DNA of 30,000 bases from Glandiceps talaboti (Eukaryota; Hemichordata; Enteropneusta; Spengelidae), in contig NC_135569.1 of NCBI RefSeq assembly GCF_964340395.1, positions 14,478,519 to 14,508,518 of the forward strand, written 5' to 3'. This document shows, piece after piece, positions 9,951 through 21,667 of the stretch. The notes beneath the pieces were generated by a model. The model was not told where the DNA came from. It saw only the letters and a list, made by a program, of their open reading frames with translations, and did no database searches. Position 1 is the stretch's first letter; each line of letters opens with the position of its first letter. A program made the translations under genes and the position numbers.

Positions 9951-10140
9951 ATAGAAAAGCCACATACATTGTACTTATAAAAATATTGTTAGTTTACTCT
10001 GCTATAAACTATCAAGGCAAACTTTTGAAAAGATTCGCTCGGGTGTTATAGGTTGTAAATCACATCAAATTGAATCTAGATCTATGTCTCAACTTTCTAT
10101 TATATTGGAGCAAATACAGTTTTAGTCCAGTCAAAATAAG

Positions 10141-10365
10141 ATTCGACCTTAAACTAATTGCAAAAGAAATCATTTTTAGTGCATCTTGTTCAGACTTTTA
10201 TGCTTAACAATATATTAAAAGTCTAGGATGTCTAAGTATAGTGGAACATGGGTAAAAATGAGTTTTGAATAATCAGCTAATTAGCATATTCATGAAATAC
10301 TGTGCATGTAAAATCCAAGATGCTCTAAAAATTATTTCTTTTGCAATGAGTTCAAGGTTTGACCA
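10141..10365. mobile_element. Foldback / MITE-like element, about 225 bp
   Basis: ATTCGACCTTAAACTAATTG then CAAAAGAAATCATTTTTAGT and GCATCTTG (10141-10187) is matched in reverse by CAAGATGCTCTAAAAATTAT then TTCTTTTGCAATGAGTTCAA and GGTTTGACCA (10316-10365). The loop contains a smaller imperfect palindrome (AGACTTTTA...TAAAAGTCT). Confidence 0.75.
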
Positions 10366-10550
10366 TTTGTTTTTCGCTAGATTGATTGGAATACATGTAT
10401 ATATGTGTTTCCATACTAGTTTCCTCCTTAAAAACTGCCAAAATGTGTTAAGTACATTACTGTAAGTTTAATACTGTATTTGTTACTTTGTGTATAAAAT
10501 GTAGATTGAAGATTTGTAAATAGAGTTTGTACTTATTTTTTTGCAATAAA

Positions 10551-11269
10551 CAAAAATAGATACGTACATGTACAGGTTTCTGTTTTGAATTCACATTTCA
10601 TCTTATGTCTTCCATCTAGTGTAAGTGCTATCTATATTTTTCCTTTCCTTTTCAATGTATGGTACTCTTGTTTTGTTATCATGATCGTTTGCTATGGGTA
10701 AATTTGGTAATTTTTATTATCCACAAATAAATTTGTTATTTCACTCAGCAACACATGTAAAACTCAAGAATAGTGTAAAGCATGTGTACTTGCATGTATG
10801 TGACGTGTGTGAGTGTGCATGTATGCATGCGTGCATGTGTACATGCATGTGTGTGTGTGTGTGTTTGCATGCTTGCGTGCGTGCGTGCATGTTTTAGTCC
10901 ACTGATGGGCTCTCAAATATATCAGCTTATGTTCATTTCATTAGATTATTTCTGTTTATTTGTTTTTATTTTTGTGTGTCTTAGTTTGTTTACAATCACT
11001 TTCTGTTCATAGAATACGCTTGTTACACTTTCGTTATCTTTTACACTTTATATAGTTATAAAGATTGGCCCACTGTGAATTTTTTCAGGTGTTCTTCAAA
11101 CGTCGTTTGACATGATTTTGATAAAATGGATTATTGACGTCATAAAAGTAGGCATCTGCTGTATTTTGGATTGGCATGAACATTATGGTATATTCTTATG
11201 TGAGCATAATTTATGGTGGGGGGGGGGGGGTAGGGGGCTGAGGAGAAAAATATTTCTATCAAAACATTT
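10551..11269. other. Intergenic stretch with a TG/CATG-rich low-complexity tract
   Basis: An imperfect TGTG/CATG array covers about 10,785-10,895, and a 12-base G run lies at about 11,218-11,230. Short open frames here are translations of the simple repeat. No gene is seen. Confidence 0.7.
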
Positions 11270-11660
11270 TTGACACACACACCCCCTTTGCCCTCTCAAA
11301 AATGTTCATGCTCACCTGAATGAACCCACAAATTTCTGCAGCCACCCACCCCCAAAGGAACATGACTGTGCAATTATGTGGTACCTCCCTTCCCCTCATC
11401 ATTTCCCGCATACTGGAGATGTGCAATTATTTGGTGCAACAGTGGCAATCGACTTCAGCGTCCATTCTGTAAGATATTCTTTACCACTAAATTTGGACTT
11501 TACAAGGAGAGGTCTCACATTGGGCTGTATTCACTTATACTTGTAGATACTTTAGCCAACATTCAATCGTTATCTTTGGCAGAAACACATGCCCATGATC
11601 GCTAATGGGGAGGGTGTGGGAGGGATTGTCCCCTCCCACGTTTTTGAAAATAAGGATGTG
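11270..11660 (+). repeat. Dispersed repeat, copy A
   Basis: This stretch aligns by eye with 17,590-17,930 in the same orientation. Shared landmarks in order are TGTGCAATTAT, AAGATATTCTTTAC/AAACTTCTTTAC, GGTCTC..ATTGGGCTG, CCCATGAT..TAATGGGGAGGGT and GAAAATAAGGA. The copies are diverged and gapped and contain no conserved reading frame. The repeat class is unknown. Confidence 0.7.
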
Positions 11661-11929
11661 TGGGAGCTTTCACACCATACACATTATTGAAAGCCATAGA
11701 GTACTTGAATATTGTCTTCAAGTTCAATACCCCATTTTACTCTCAATAAGTTGTTATATCGGTATATTGTCTAAAATTTGACCTATAATAAGGCAGACAC
11801 ACATTCGCTTGGTTGTCAACTGTCTCATGATTAGATATATGGTAGATATACAAGGTAATTAAATGACTGCTCCTGATGTTTGATTATGTTCAATGAGTCA
11901 ACTTTACTCTCCTCACAATAAATTACTGC
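11661..11929. other. Intergenic spacer, nothing recognised
   Basis: Unique-looking A+T-rich sequence between a dispersed repeat and a foldback element, without a reading frame of note. Confidence 0.5.
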
Positions 11930-12545
11930 AACTTAATTCAGACATCAGGCCGTGGACGAACGGAATCTGTTACAAACAGGGAAAGTAAAGCAATAGTCCA
12001 TTTCAGAATGCAAACAGGAAATTGAGAATACAGCGCCCTTATTCAAATTTGGGGTACCATCACCTCGTAGTATCGTTTTGTAAGAGCTTTGTCCTTTGGT
12101 ATTCTGTAGAAATGTAAATAAGGGATGTTTTTTTATATTGTTCAGACATCGAGGAAAGCAGAAGTGCTCTATGATTAACCAAGTAACCTACACCATGTAT
12201 ACCCCCAAGGTATACACAGACAGGAAATAGAGCGCCACCATGACAAATTTTGGAAAGGTCTATTGAATTAGATTAGTAATACAGAGACTTGTCTCACATT
12301 TCATCATTTGATAAGAACAGATTAATAGCTTCCTTACATTCATGTGAAATGCCAGGGGAACTGGAAATGTGTTTGTGAACGTGAACTAAAAAGGGTCATA
12401 AAACTATTCTTATCAAATGATGGAATGTAATACAAGTTTTCTATGTACTTTCAACATGCTGGGCCAAGTGTTGTTAATCCAATTCAGGTGTATAATCCTT
12501 TGTAACAGATTCTGTTCGTCCATGGTCTGATGTCTGAAGTTGTAA
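11930..12545. mobile_element. Nested foldback element, about 615 bp
   Basis: CAGACATCAGGCCGTGGACG then AACGGAATCTGTTACAAA (11,939-11,977) is matched in reverse by TTTGTAACAGATTCTGTTCG then TCCATGGTCTGATGTCTG (12,501-12,538). An inner pair, ACATTTCATCATTTGATAAG (12,296-12,315) and CTTATCAAATGATGGAATGT (12,409-12,428), gives a second stem, so the whole element can fold as one long imperfect hairpin. No coding capacity. Confidence 0.8.
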
Positions 12546-12925
12546 ATATAAAACCAGTATCATACAATGAACTGTTACAGTAATAGTTTACGTATAAGCA
12601 GTTACAATGATATACAGTATACAGTATTCTCAGTAAGAAGGGAGCCTTTAGTATTTACAAGGGGAGGATTGATTTTAGTGTGTGTACTCATATGAAATTG
12701 TTCCGGAATTCTCGTCTGATATTTGAATGAAATGAACAACAGTTATGCATGAACAGCTAGTATTAAAATCGATATTAACATAAATGCTCCATAAATTAAC
12801 AACTATATCGGCAATGAAGAGAAGACTATTGAAAGAACCTAAAAAGAACCTAACATCACTAAGCCAGTTATTCAATTTATTAATCAATCTTTTTACAATT
12901 GACAAGCAATATTTCATCATTGCAG

Positions 12926-13017
12926 ATATTCAGACCAACTTTACTGTGGGTATGGCTCAGCACAGATGTGACTATTGGAGTGATGATGAAGGACGATGGA
13001 GACAAGATGTATGCCGG
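12926..13017 (+). pseudogene. Duplicated GPS exon of the polycystin-1-like gene, orphan copy
   Basis: This 92-base exon is the inverted copy of 24,317-24,408. Both splice sites survive (CATTGCAG before, CGG|GTAAGATA after) and the frame is open, reading GMAQHRCDYWSDDEGRWRQD then VCR. I count 8 base differences, giving 5 amino-acid changes (S to T, L to V, N to D, G to D, Q to R). The next exon is broken: near 13,390 the acceptor and its first bases are missing, and homology stops after GATCTCAC at about 13,415. It therefore cannot complete the GPS motif and is best called a gene fragment. Confidence 0.8.
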
Positions 13018-14659
13018 GTAAGATAACATAAATACTTATGTATTTAATACACAAATACTTGAAAACTGGGAATCAATCACGGTATGAAAAATCAGACCAT
13101 GACTTAATTGAGTTTTACCGGATTTAACTGAAAGAATGAATACGTACATTCATGTTCATTTTTACTGATTTAAAATATACACAGTATAGAGAAATGTCAG
13201 GAAAAAATTCTGATCAAACTGTCAACTTGTCATTGTTGGCGATTTCACAGATTAGGCTATCATTTACAATTTGTAGCATATATGTATCACCAGCCATGGC
13301 AGTTTTTTCCACGTCCTAATGAAACATCATTCAAAGTGTATGTCTCTATAATTAGTACTTTATTCTGATGAGACTTTCAAATAGGAAATCTTTTTCTCCA
13401 AGATCTCACGATAATGGCCATGCACAACAACCCATCCACTGTGGTGTCGCAAAGAAAGCTAGCATACTGTGATAAAACGATTGTGAATTTTCTTCAGAGG
13501 GAATTGAGTTCTCATTGATAGACTTAAAAGTCTGTCACAAAATTGTGTCAAGCTGAAGCCAACGTTGCTTTCAATGTAATGTACTTGTATTTTATATCAA
13601 TTACATGCCACGATTCTCACGACAACCAACCACTAATAACTACACACCATGTTTATACTTATCTCTTGTAATTATTTATCACTTAAGCACTTCACAACTT
13701 CTTAATGTATTTGGTGACTGGGTTGTATTCTTTTTTGGTCGGCGCCACCTTCAACAGTATATGCGAAGGACTGCGGTTTTTAGAATATCCATCGGTCATA
13801 GGGAGCCCGATACGTCCAGCCGCGGTCATGCCCATGGAGGGATGCCATTCTGATATGGATCCTTAAGCGAACAAAAGGCATGTGATATATTCTTTGTAAG
13901 TTTGACACCATAGAAAATGTGGTTGAAAGTTAATCTGTACACTTCGAGGGAAAGACATGATTATTATGGCCAAATAAAAAGATTTGTGTGTTTCCAATAA
14001 CCCGACCAACCCTAGTTTAAGCCCCCGACCTAATGTTGTATGCAAACATGTAAAATGGTAACATTTTACTTCTATTTCCATGTACACCTTCAACATCTTC
14101 GTGCTTAGGTTTTTGTCTCATCTGCGGCCACTTTAAGAGAAACTGAGTTTTCTTTTGACTATATTACTAGAGTCTGCATGAAGTGTTTGTCTATTTAACA
14201 TATAATTGTCTTTATTTACCTCTTAACACTTCATCAAATTCTCACAGAAGTATTGTGACTGACGAATTCCGAACTACTACCCTATTTTCTGAAGTCATGT
14301 TTATCGTAAACAAAGATTTTGTTTTGTATTTTGCCAAATCAATTCCATATCCTTATGCTGTGTTTGAAAGATTTAAAATGTTGTGCTACTATGTTGTGTT
14401 AATATACGGCAACCGAGCAGGCTCATCATACTATAAATTACTTTTGATTTCTTTTTAAAGTAGAAGATGAAAAAGAAATTGAATTTAACTTGGAAATTGA
14501 TTGGCAAATGCAAATAACCGATATCTCTAATGGTAAACTATTGATTGGTTGCTCAACTAATAAAAAGGGTAGCATTTTGAACAAATTTAAGTACCCTACA
14601 AAGTGCAATGTTTTAAGTTTAACATTCAATCAGTCAATCATTCAGTGGATTTATAAAGC

Positions 14660-15045
14660 ACCAGTTTCCACTATGATGTAGAGTTCAGAGGCGCTAAACT
14701 GGAGAACAGGTATGTCTTTGGGTTCTTTTTGAAGGCGTTAGCTGTTGGTGTTTGTCGTATTTCCAAATGCAGTGCATTCCATAGATATATGGTGCAACAC
14801 GACAATGTCATGATAATGCACGTTCGCCATACGGCAATAGTTTGTACTTGGGTTTGTGCAATTAACATCTGGTTTGATCAATGTGCCCTGGGAGTTGTCT
14901 TCAAGTAAATTAGGTCAGATATGTAGGTTGACGATAGTCCATTCAGAGATTTGTAAGTGATGAACAACATCGTACATACAATTCTATCCTGCACTGGTGG
15001 CCAGTGGAGCTCCTTAAGGACTGGTGTTATGTGATCACACTTCTT
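14660..15045 (-). mobile_element. L2/CR1-like LINE 3' fragment in the left arm
   Basis: On the minus strand, from about 15,042, the frame KCDHITPVLKELHWPPVQDR then ITYKSLNGLSSTYISDLI is the well-known region after the RT domain (HITPVL..LHWLPV..RI..K). After frame breaks, WNALHLEIRQTPTANAFKKN then PKTYLF (about 14,790-14,715) gives the usual end. The insertion predates the inverted duplication because both arms carry it. Confidence 0.82.
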
Positions 15046-15054
15046 GTGCTGTCA

Positions 15055-15510
15055 AACTTTCATAGTGACTTAATTTATATAAACATGTACATCAACTTGA
15101 CAACACACTGAAATGGTTTCATTACCTCTATAATGTATATTAACATGTACACCAACAGCCAACAGATTAATATGATCTCTCTACTTCATACATCAATTTG
15201 AAAACACATTGAAATAGTTCCATTTCCATGATAATGAAGATGACATGTACACCAACAGCCAACAAATTAATATGATCTCTCTTCTTTAATAGTCTATTGA
15301 AAGTGTTTATTAGTGCAGAAAGGTCAGTCTAGAAAATTAGTTTTTTCCCAACGAAAACATATACATCAATTTGAAAACACATTGAAATGGTTTCATTATC
15401 TTGATAATGAACATTAATGTGTACACCAACAGCTAACAAATTAATATGGTCTCCCTTTCTCCATAGTCTATTGAAAGTGTTTATTAGTACTTAACGGCTA
15501 GAAAATTAAA
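15055..15510. repeat. Minisatellite of about 100-170-bp units in the left arm (three copies)
   Basis: Units contain ACATCAATTTGAAAACACAT or a close variant, GTTTCATTAC/ATC, GTGTACACCAACAGC and ACAAATTAATATG, and appear near 15,090, 15,190 and 15,365. The right arm (20,015-20,350) has only two copies. Confidence 0.8.
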
Positions 15511-15833
15511 CTTCTCTAACAATGTGAAATTATATTTCAAACATACGCGGAAAACTACTCATCAGCAGCTACTTGAATAAATTATGTGTGTCATTTTCTC
15601 TTTCTATCGTTATTCAAAATGTTTAAGTTCAATTATTTTTGAGTGAGGATTGGATATGTATACCAGTTGTCTGCTCATATTGATAACAACACTTTTTGTT
15701 TTGTTGATCCTATGGAATAGCCACATGTTTGTAGTCATGGTTACGATCCACACATTTTCAAATAAACGTTGCAAGAAAAGAGTCAGTGGCTATATTGACA
15801 AATTAATCTTAGGGTGGGGTTAGAATATAAGGC

Positions 15834-16323
<490 letters not shown>

Positions 16324-16442
16324 CACATTTCCGATAAAAACGACTGCATCAAGAGTTCCATAGAGTAATGGCAATAACTGATTAGGTTTTGGTAATAATC
16401 CAATGAAAATTAATGACCAATTTGAGTAATTAATCAATCGAA

Positions 16443-16690
16443 CGAGTATAAAGTTGGCGTCAGATTCACATTCAGATTCAAATTCAGGTAGCGTTATGTT
16501 ATGAACGTTATATTGAGCGTCAGAAGGCCTCAGATCCGAAGACACCCGACGGATTCAAACCTGAAATAATACCGTTGAGACTACAGGGAAGGATTCTGCT
16601 TCACTGCCGTCAGGTGTATTCGGTTTTGAGGCTATCTGACACTCAATATGACGCTACCTGAATCTGAATATGACGCCAACTTTATACTCT
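16443..16690. mobile_element. Foldback / MITE-like element, about 248 bp, arms nearly to the centre
   Basis: GAGTATAAAGTTGGCGTCAG at the left is matched in reverse by ATGACGCCAACTTTATACTC at the right. Homology continues inward through CAGGTAGCGT, TATTGAGCGTCAGA and ACACCCGACGG (left, to about 16,551) against CCGTCAGGTGT, CTGACACTCAATATGACGCTACCTG (right, from about 16,606). It could fold into a hairpin of about 85-105 bp per arm. No reading frame. Confidence 0.88.
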
Positions 16691-17589
16691 TCTTTACACT
16701 GCGAAGACCCTGTTTTCAGAGGTTTCTTGCGAACCTTATTTTGTGTTTCCCTTGGATCTGCACTCTGCACTGGCTGGACAAACACGAGAAAAGAAGTCCG
16801 AGGCAGGGCATTTAAGTGATTCAAACTCACCAGAAAACTTTTTTTTTTTCTCTTGGCCTTAAAATAGGTTTACAATGAGCGTGGGGTTCACAAACAGGTG
16901 AAATATTTATCATCGTTTCAATTTTGTCAAATAGGGACTTATCATTTTCAAATTTCACACACTAATGCGCGGATGAATAAAGAGAAATCATGTCTTTTTA
17001 GATTTTCGATTAGAAGTTTAGGAAGTATTATATTGACTTCGAACCGTCTCCTTTTTACTGTGTTCGATCTTTTCCGAGTTCTCTTGATAACAAACTACCG
17101 CTGTTTGTTGCAAGGCTTGTACATAATAATTTATCTAGCTTTGTATCTCAGGATATAAATACACTCTCACATATTTATCAAGTGTAATAATCTATAATTT
17201 ATACCCACATGTGTGTGGTCAAAATATGGAAAACAGACCAAGCCTCGCCTCGCCAACGAAGAAAATTTCGCGACAATGTATCAATAATGGTGACCTATAC
17301 ATTGACCTCTATATAATTAGTGTACAGTGGTGGGACAGAAGGAAGTTCAACACGCACATGCCATATCCCGGGTATGTAGGGGATCACAAAAGCCAAGTGA
17401 AGTCGAGGATGGCAAGCTTTCCTGTGCTGAGAATAGGAGGCGTGGCGGGCATTTCAACAACATTTTTGACAACTAACTTTCATTGGGACTTGACGAATAA
17501 CTGATATAGAGCTAAATTTCTTGTATAAATCTTGAAATTGCAAGACTATACCCTTACCGAAGGCATTCATTTTAAATCTGGTGGTCAAA
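16691..17589. other. Spacer sequence, nothing recognised
   Basis: No gene, repeat or element is recognised. Two short plus-strand open frames (near 16,898 and 17,211) have no conserved motif. Confidence 0.5.
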
Positions 17590-17930
17590 AACATTTCGCA
17601 GCCCCCATTCGGGACCGCAAAAGTATTTCATGCCCTCCCCCCTCTCCTATAAATGAACCCAAGAATTATTGTAGCCAAGCCCCTCCAGGCTACACATATT
17701 ATAATGTGCAATTATATTACCACCCAGTTCCTCTTCAGAAACTTCTTTACAAATATATATGTGGGCTTTGCGAAAAAGGTCTCCTATTGGGCTGAACTTG
17801 GAGATACATTGTTAGCAGGGTTTTGTCTTTCAATCTTTATTCTGGGCAAAAGCAACATCCCCATGATTGTGAATAATGGGGAGGGTATGGCAGGGGCTGT
17901 ACCCCTCTCACAGTAATCGAAAATAAGGAC
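17590..17930 (+). repeat. Dispersed repeat, copy B
   Basis: It aligns with 11,270-11,660 in the same orientation and keeps GTGCAATTATAT, AACTTCTTTAC, GGTCTCCTATTGGGCTG, ATGATTGTGAATAATGGGGA and GAAAATAAGGA. The LINE tail begins 14 bp after it. Confidence 0.7.
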
Positions 17931-17943
17931 ACGAGCAAACTAT

Positions 17944-19640
17944 TTGAATTGAATTGAATTGAATTGAATTGAAATTTATTTCATCAGATAACAAAAAACA
18001 AAACAATAAATAAATGAATAAATAATACATTACACTTTCAAACAAATTGGACAAAAGGAAATATACATGTGTTATCTAATGGGGACCATGAAAATAGTTC
18101 AGCAGAACTAGTCGTGTCCATGGCCCTACATTCAATTTTAGATTAATTCAAATTCATAAATGGACGCAACGAAGAAAATTAAGTCAAAAATAAACACAGC
18201 ACGCATTCACGCACACTCATACACACACACGCACGCACATACATACATACGCATACACACACACGAGAAGAAATAAAGCAAAAACCAGAAATGTTGTAAA
18301 AACGCCAAAGAGTATAAATTAAGGTTGGTGTGTAGAATTTAAAATATAATTTCTTAGTTCATTTTTGAACTGTTGCCTGGACATGTTAATTTTTAGGTGA
18401 CTTGGTAAAGAGTTCCAGTGCTTTGTCGCTGCATATTTGAAATTGTGTTGGGTGATGGTCAATTTTATCGATGGTGGACGAAAGTTACCACTGGAGGCTG
18501 AACGGTTTTGATATGTATGAATGGGACGGTCAAAATACTTTTCTATGTTGTGGGGATAACGATTATTTCTAAGATCATACACAAAAATACAGGAAAAATA
18601 CATACTAAGTTGAAATATATTTAGAACATTAAGTTGGTTAAAAAGGGGTTCAGAGTGTGCGTTGAAATCAGTGAATGTTATCAAGCGGACAAATTTCTTT
18701 TGTAGTCGGAATATTGGGTCGAGAAGAGTTTGGTAAGTATTGCCCCAAATCTCTAAACAATATGTTAAGTGTGGTAAAATAAATGAATTATATATCATGA
18801 TAAGGGTCGATCTGGGAACAAAGTGACGTAAACGTGAAATAATTCCTACTTTTTTGTTAACAACTTTGATGATATTTTCTATGTGAGATTTCCAAGAAAG
18901 AGAAGGATCAATAGAAACACCGAGGTAACTTGCAGATGAAACTTGCTCTATCGTCGTACTGCCAACATAAAGATTACCTTCCAAAGTTATATTTCTCTGT
19001 GGCGTTTTAATCAACATGAAATTTGTTTTCCCTTCATTAATAGTAAGTTTGTTAGCCATGCACCATCTAATCACATGTTGGAACTCTTCATTGATAGTAT
19101 TGAGGTTAAGTTTTGGGGAATACAATGGTCGAAATAAATTTGTATCATCGGCGAAAAGTCTGAAATTGAAATAGTTGGTGGAGTTGCAAATATCATTGAT
19201 ATAAATTAGAAAAAGGGTCGGGCCGAGAATTGATCCCTGAGGCACGCCACACTGGAGTTGCTGTGGACATGAAGATTTCCCGCCAACAATTACGGATTGA
19301 TGACGTTTATAAAGGTAGCTACGAAACCAGTTTAGCGATTCACCCCTAATCCCATAGATGTGTAACTTACGTAATAAAATTTCGTGATTTATGGTGTCAA
19401 AAGCTTTCTTGAAATCGATAAATATTCCAAAGGTTGTATTTCCATTGTCCATCGTATTAGTTAATTCTGCGACAATGTCGACAAGGGCCAATTTAGTGCT
19501 GTAGCGTTTGCGAAAACCATACTGAATATCTGATAGGATGTTGAATTTGTCTAAATAGGAAACAATTTGCTTATTAACGATAATTTCGAAAATTTTGCTG
19601 AAAACGGGTCCCCCTTTCAGACCATTCAAATGTTAATTTC
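17944..19640 (-). mobile_element. 5'-truncated CR1/L2-like LINE with a (TTCAA)n tail
   Basis: On the minus strand a single frame of about 430 codons (stop at 18,319) encodes reverse transcriptase. It is followed by a UTR of about 370 bases containing CA-rich simple sequence, then AATAAA and a tail of six TTCAA-type units (17,944-17,977). A short-repeat tail rather than poly(A) is typical of CR1-type LINEs. The 5' end, with the endonuclease and early RT region, is missing; element homology starts close to VFSKIFEIIV (about 19,605). The 5' junction lies at the inner edge of the right arm. Confidence 0.9.
18319..19629 (-). CDS. LINE reverse transcriptase, N-terminally truncated
   Basis: Reverse transcriptase of a non-LTR retrotransposon, which copies element RNA at a nicked target. 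Motifs in order are VFSKIFEIIV, FIDFKKAFDTINHEILL (catalytic Asp), CGVPQGSILGPTLFLIYIND, RLFADDTNLF (FADD box), NEGKTNFMLI and YLGVSIDPSLSWKSHI. The post-RT region ends with KHWNSLP and QFKNELRNYIL. The frame has no internal stop, so the insertion is fairly recent. The AP-type endonuclease domain and first ORF are absent, so it cannot move on its own. The apparent TTG start near 19,629 is only the open edge of the frame; there is no true start codon. Confidence 0.9.
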   Translation of the reverse strand: MNGLKGGPVFSKIFEIIVNKQIVSYLDKFNILSDIQYGFRKRYSTKLALVDIVAELTNTMDNGNTTFGIFIDFKKAFDTINHEILLRKLHIYGIRGESLNWFRSYLYKRHQSVIVGGKSSCPQQLQCGVPQGSILGPTLFLIYINDICNSTNYFNFRLFADDTNLFRPLYSPKLNLNTINEEFQHVIRWCMANKLTINEGKTNFMLIKTPQRNITLEGNLYVGSTTIEQVSSASYLGVSIDPSLSWKSHIENIIKVVNKKVGIISRLRHFVPRSTLIMIYNSFILPHLTYCLEIWGNTYQTLLDPIFRLQKKFVRLITFTDFNAHSEPLFNQLNVLNIFQLSMYFSCIFVYDLRNNRYPHNIEKYFDRPIHTYQNRSASSGNFRPPSIKLTITQHNFKYAATKHWNSLPSHLKINMSRQQFKNELRNYILNSTHQP

Positions 19641-20014
19641 TCCCCCTCTTGCCTTATATTCTGACAGTAGCCTAAGATTAATTTGTCAATATTGCCACTG
19701 ACCTTTTACTTACAACGTTTATTTGTTTATTTTAAATGTGTGGATCGTCACCATGACTACGAGCATGTGGCAATTTTCCATTTCCATTTATTTATTTTCT
19801 ATAGCAGTTCCATAGGATCAACAAAACAAAAAGTGTTGTTATCATTATGAGCAGACAGTATACATATCCAATCCTCACTCAAAAATAATTGAACTTAAAC
19901 ATTTTGAATAACGATAGAAAGAGAAAATGGCACACATAATTTATTCAAGTAGCTACTGATGAGTAGTTTCCGCGTATGTTTAAAATAGAATTTCACATTG
20001 TTAGAGAAGTTTAA

Positions 20015-20350
20015 TTTTCTAGCCGTTAAGTACTAATAAACACTTTCAATAGACTATGGAGAAAGGGAGACCATATTAATTTGTTAGCTGTTGGTGTACA
20101 CGTTAATGTTCGTTATCAAGATAATGAAACCATTTCAATGTGTTTTCAAATTGATGTATATGTTTTTGTTGGGAAAAAACTAATTTTCTAGACTGGCCTT
20201 TCTGCACTAATGAACACTTTCAATAGACTATTAAAGAAGAGAGATCATATTAATTTGTTGGCTGTTGGCTGTTGGTGTACATGTTAATATACATTATAGA
20301 GGTAATGAAACCATTTCAGTGTGTAGTCAAGTTGATGTACATGTTTATAT
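20015..20350. repeat. Minisatellite in the right arm (two copies)
   Basis: Inverted counterpart of 15,055-15,510 with ATTTCAATGTGT and GCTGTTGGTGTACA in each unit. It has one copy fewer than the left arm and a small local GCTGTTG duplication near 20,262. Confidence 0.8.
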
Positions 20351-20384
20351 AAATTAAGTCATTATGAAAGTTTGACAGCACAAG

Positions 20385-20770
20385 AAGTATGATCACATAA
20401 CACCAATCCTTAAAGAGCTCCACTGACCACAAGTGCAGGATAGAATTATATGTACGATGTTGTTCATCACTTACAAATCTCTGAATGGACTATCGTCAAC
20501 CTACATATCTGACCTAATTTACTTGAAGACAACTCCCACGGCACATTGATCAAATCAGATGCTAATTGCACGAACCCAAGTACAAAATGTTGCCGTATGG
20601 CGAACGTGCATTATCATGTCGTGTTGCACCATATCTATGGAATGCACTGCATTTGGAAATACGACAAAAACCAACAGCTAATGCCTTCAAAAAGAACCCA
20701 AAGACATATCTGTTCTCCAGAAGATTTTAACTGTGCAGCGCCATTGAACTCTACATCATAGAGGAAACTG
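20385..20770 (+). mobile_element. L2/CR1-like LINE 3' fragment in the right arm
   Basis: Plus-strand counterpart of 14,660-15,045. The sequence TATGATCACATAACACCAAT starts the HITP-type region, and GAATGCACTGCATTTGGAAA then ATACGACAAA encodes WNALHLEIRQ-like sequence. Frameshifts break it. Confidence 0.8.
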
Positions 20771-21667
20771 GCGCTTTATAAATTCACTGATTGATTGATT
20801 AATTTATTGATTGAATGTTAAACTTAAAACATTGCACTTTGTAGGATACTTTAAATATATTTGTTCAAAATCCTTTTTATTAGTTGAGCAACCAATCAAT
20901 AGTTTTTTAAACAAAAATCAAAAGTGATTTATGATACAATGAGCCTGCTCAGTTGCCGTACATTAGAGTAGCACAACATTTTAAATCTTTCAAACACACC
21001 ATAAGGATATGAAATTGATTAGGCAAACTACAAAACAAAATCTTTGTTTACGATAAACATGACTTCAGAAAATAGGGTGGTAGTTTGGAATTGTATTTTA
21101 TTTTATGCTAAACTTTAAAAATATTTTCAACTCTAAGATAAAATACTCGTCGGTCACAATGCATCTGTGGGAATTTGATGAAGTGTTAAGAGGTAAATAA
21201 AGACAATTATAAGTTAGACAAACACTTTATGCAGACCCTATTAATATAGTCTAAAAAATGTAGTTTCTCTTAAAGTGACTGCAGATGAGGCACAAGCCTA
21301 AGTACGAACATGTTGAAGGTGTACATGGAAATAGAAGTAAGATGTTGCCATTTCACATGTTTGCATACAACATTAGGTCTAGGGCTTAAACTAGGGTCGG
21401 TCGGGTTATTGGAAACACACAAATCTTTTTATTTGGCCTTAATATTGATGTCTTTCCCTCGAAGTGTACAGATTAACTTTCAACCACATTTTCTATGATG
21501 TCAAACCGACGAAGAATATATCACATGCATTTTCTTCACTTAAGGATCGATATCAGAATGTCCTCCCTCCACGGGCATAACCGCGGCTGGACGTATCAGC
21601 CTCCCTATGACCGATGGATATTCTAAAAACCGCGGTCCTTCGCATATACTGTTGAAGGCGGCGTCGA

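Larger units (their letters stand above)
8304..10550 (+). other. DFFA 3' UTR and downstream, repeat-rich
   Basis: There is no coding signal. The stretch contains a 74-bp minisatellite, two foldback elements and a poly(G) run. A candidate polyadenylation signal, AATAAA at 10545-10550 followed by GT-rich sequence, could end the transcript, though the distance from the stop (2.2 kb) is long. Earlier sites may be used. Confidence 0.4.
12668..15833. repeat. Left arm of a large inverted duplication
   Basis: This arm matches, in reverse complement, about 19,651-24,610. Landmarks pairing across the arms include the GPS exon (12,926-13,017 with 24,317-24,408), a stretch from ATGCCACGATTCTCACGACA (13,605) near-identical to the reverse of about 21,832, the older LINE fragment (14,660-15,045 with 20,385-20,770), a minisatellite, and AATATAAGGC at the inner ends. 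The left arm lacks about 1.9 kb that is present in the right. Outer borders are approximate. Confidence 0.9.

Noticed and set aside
12675-12920. Open frames at matching places in both arms next to the GPS exon (also 24,414-24,605)
   Set aside because: They are antisense to the exon or extend through its intron, and differ between the arms by frame-breaking changes; only the 92-base exon is supported.
13605-13853. Open frame shared by both arms (also 21,832-21,623) that looks conserved
   Set aside because: The similarity comes from the inverted duplication itself. The frame runs into homopolymers at the right and has no domain.
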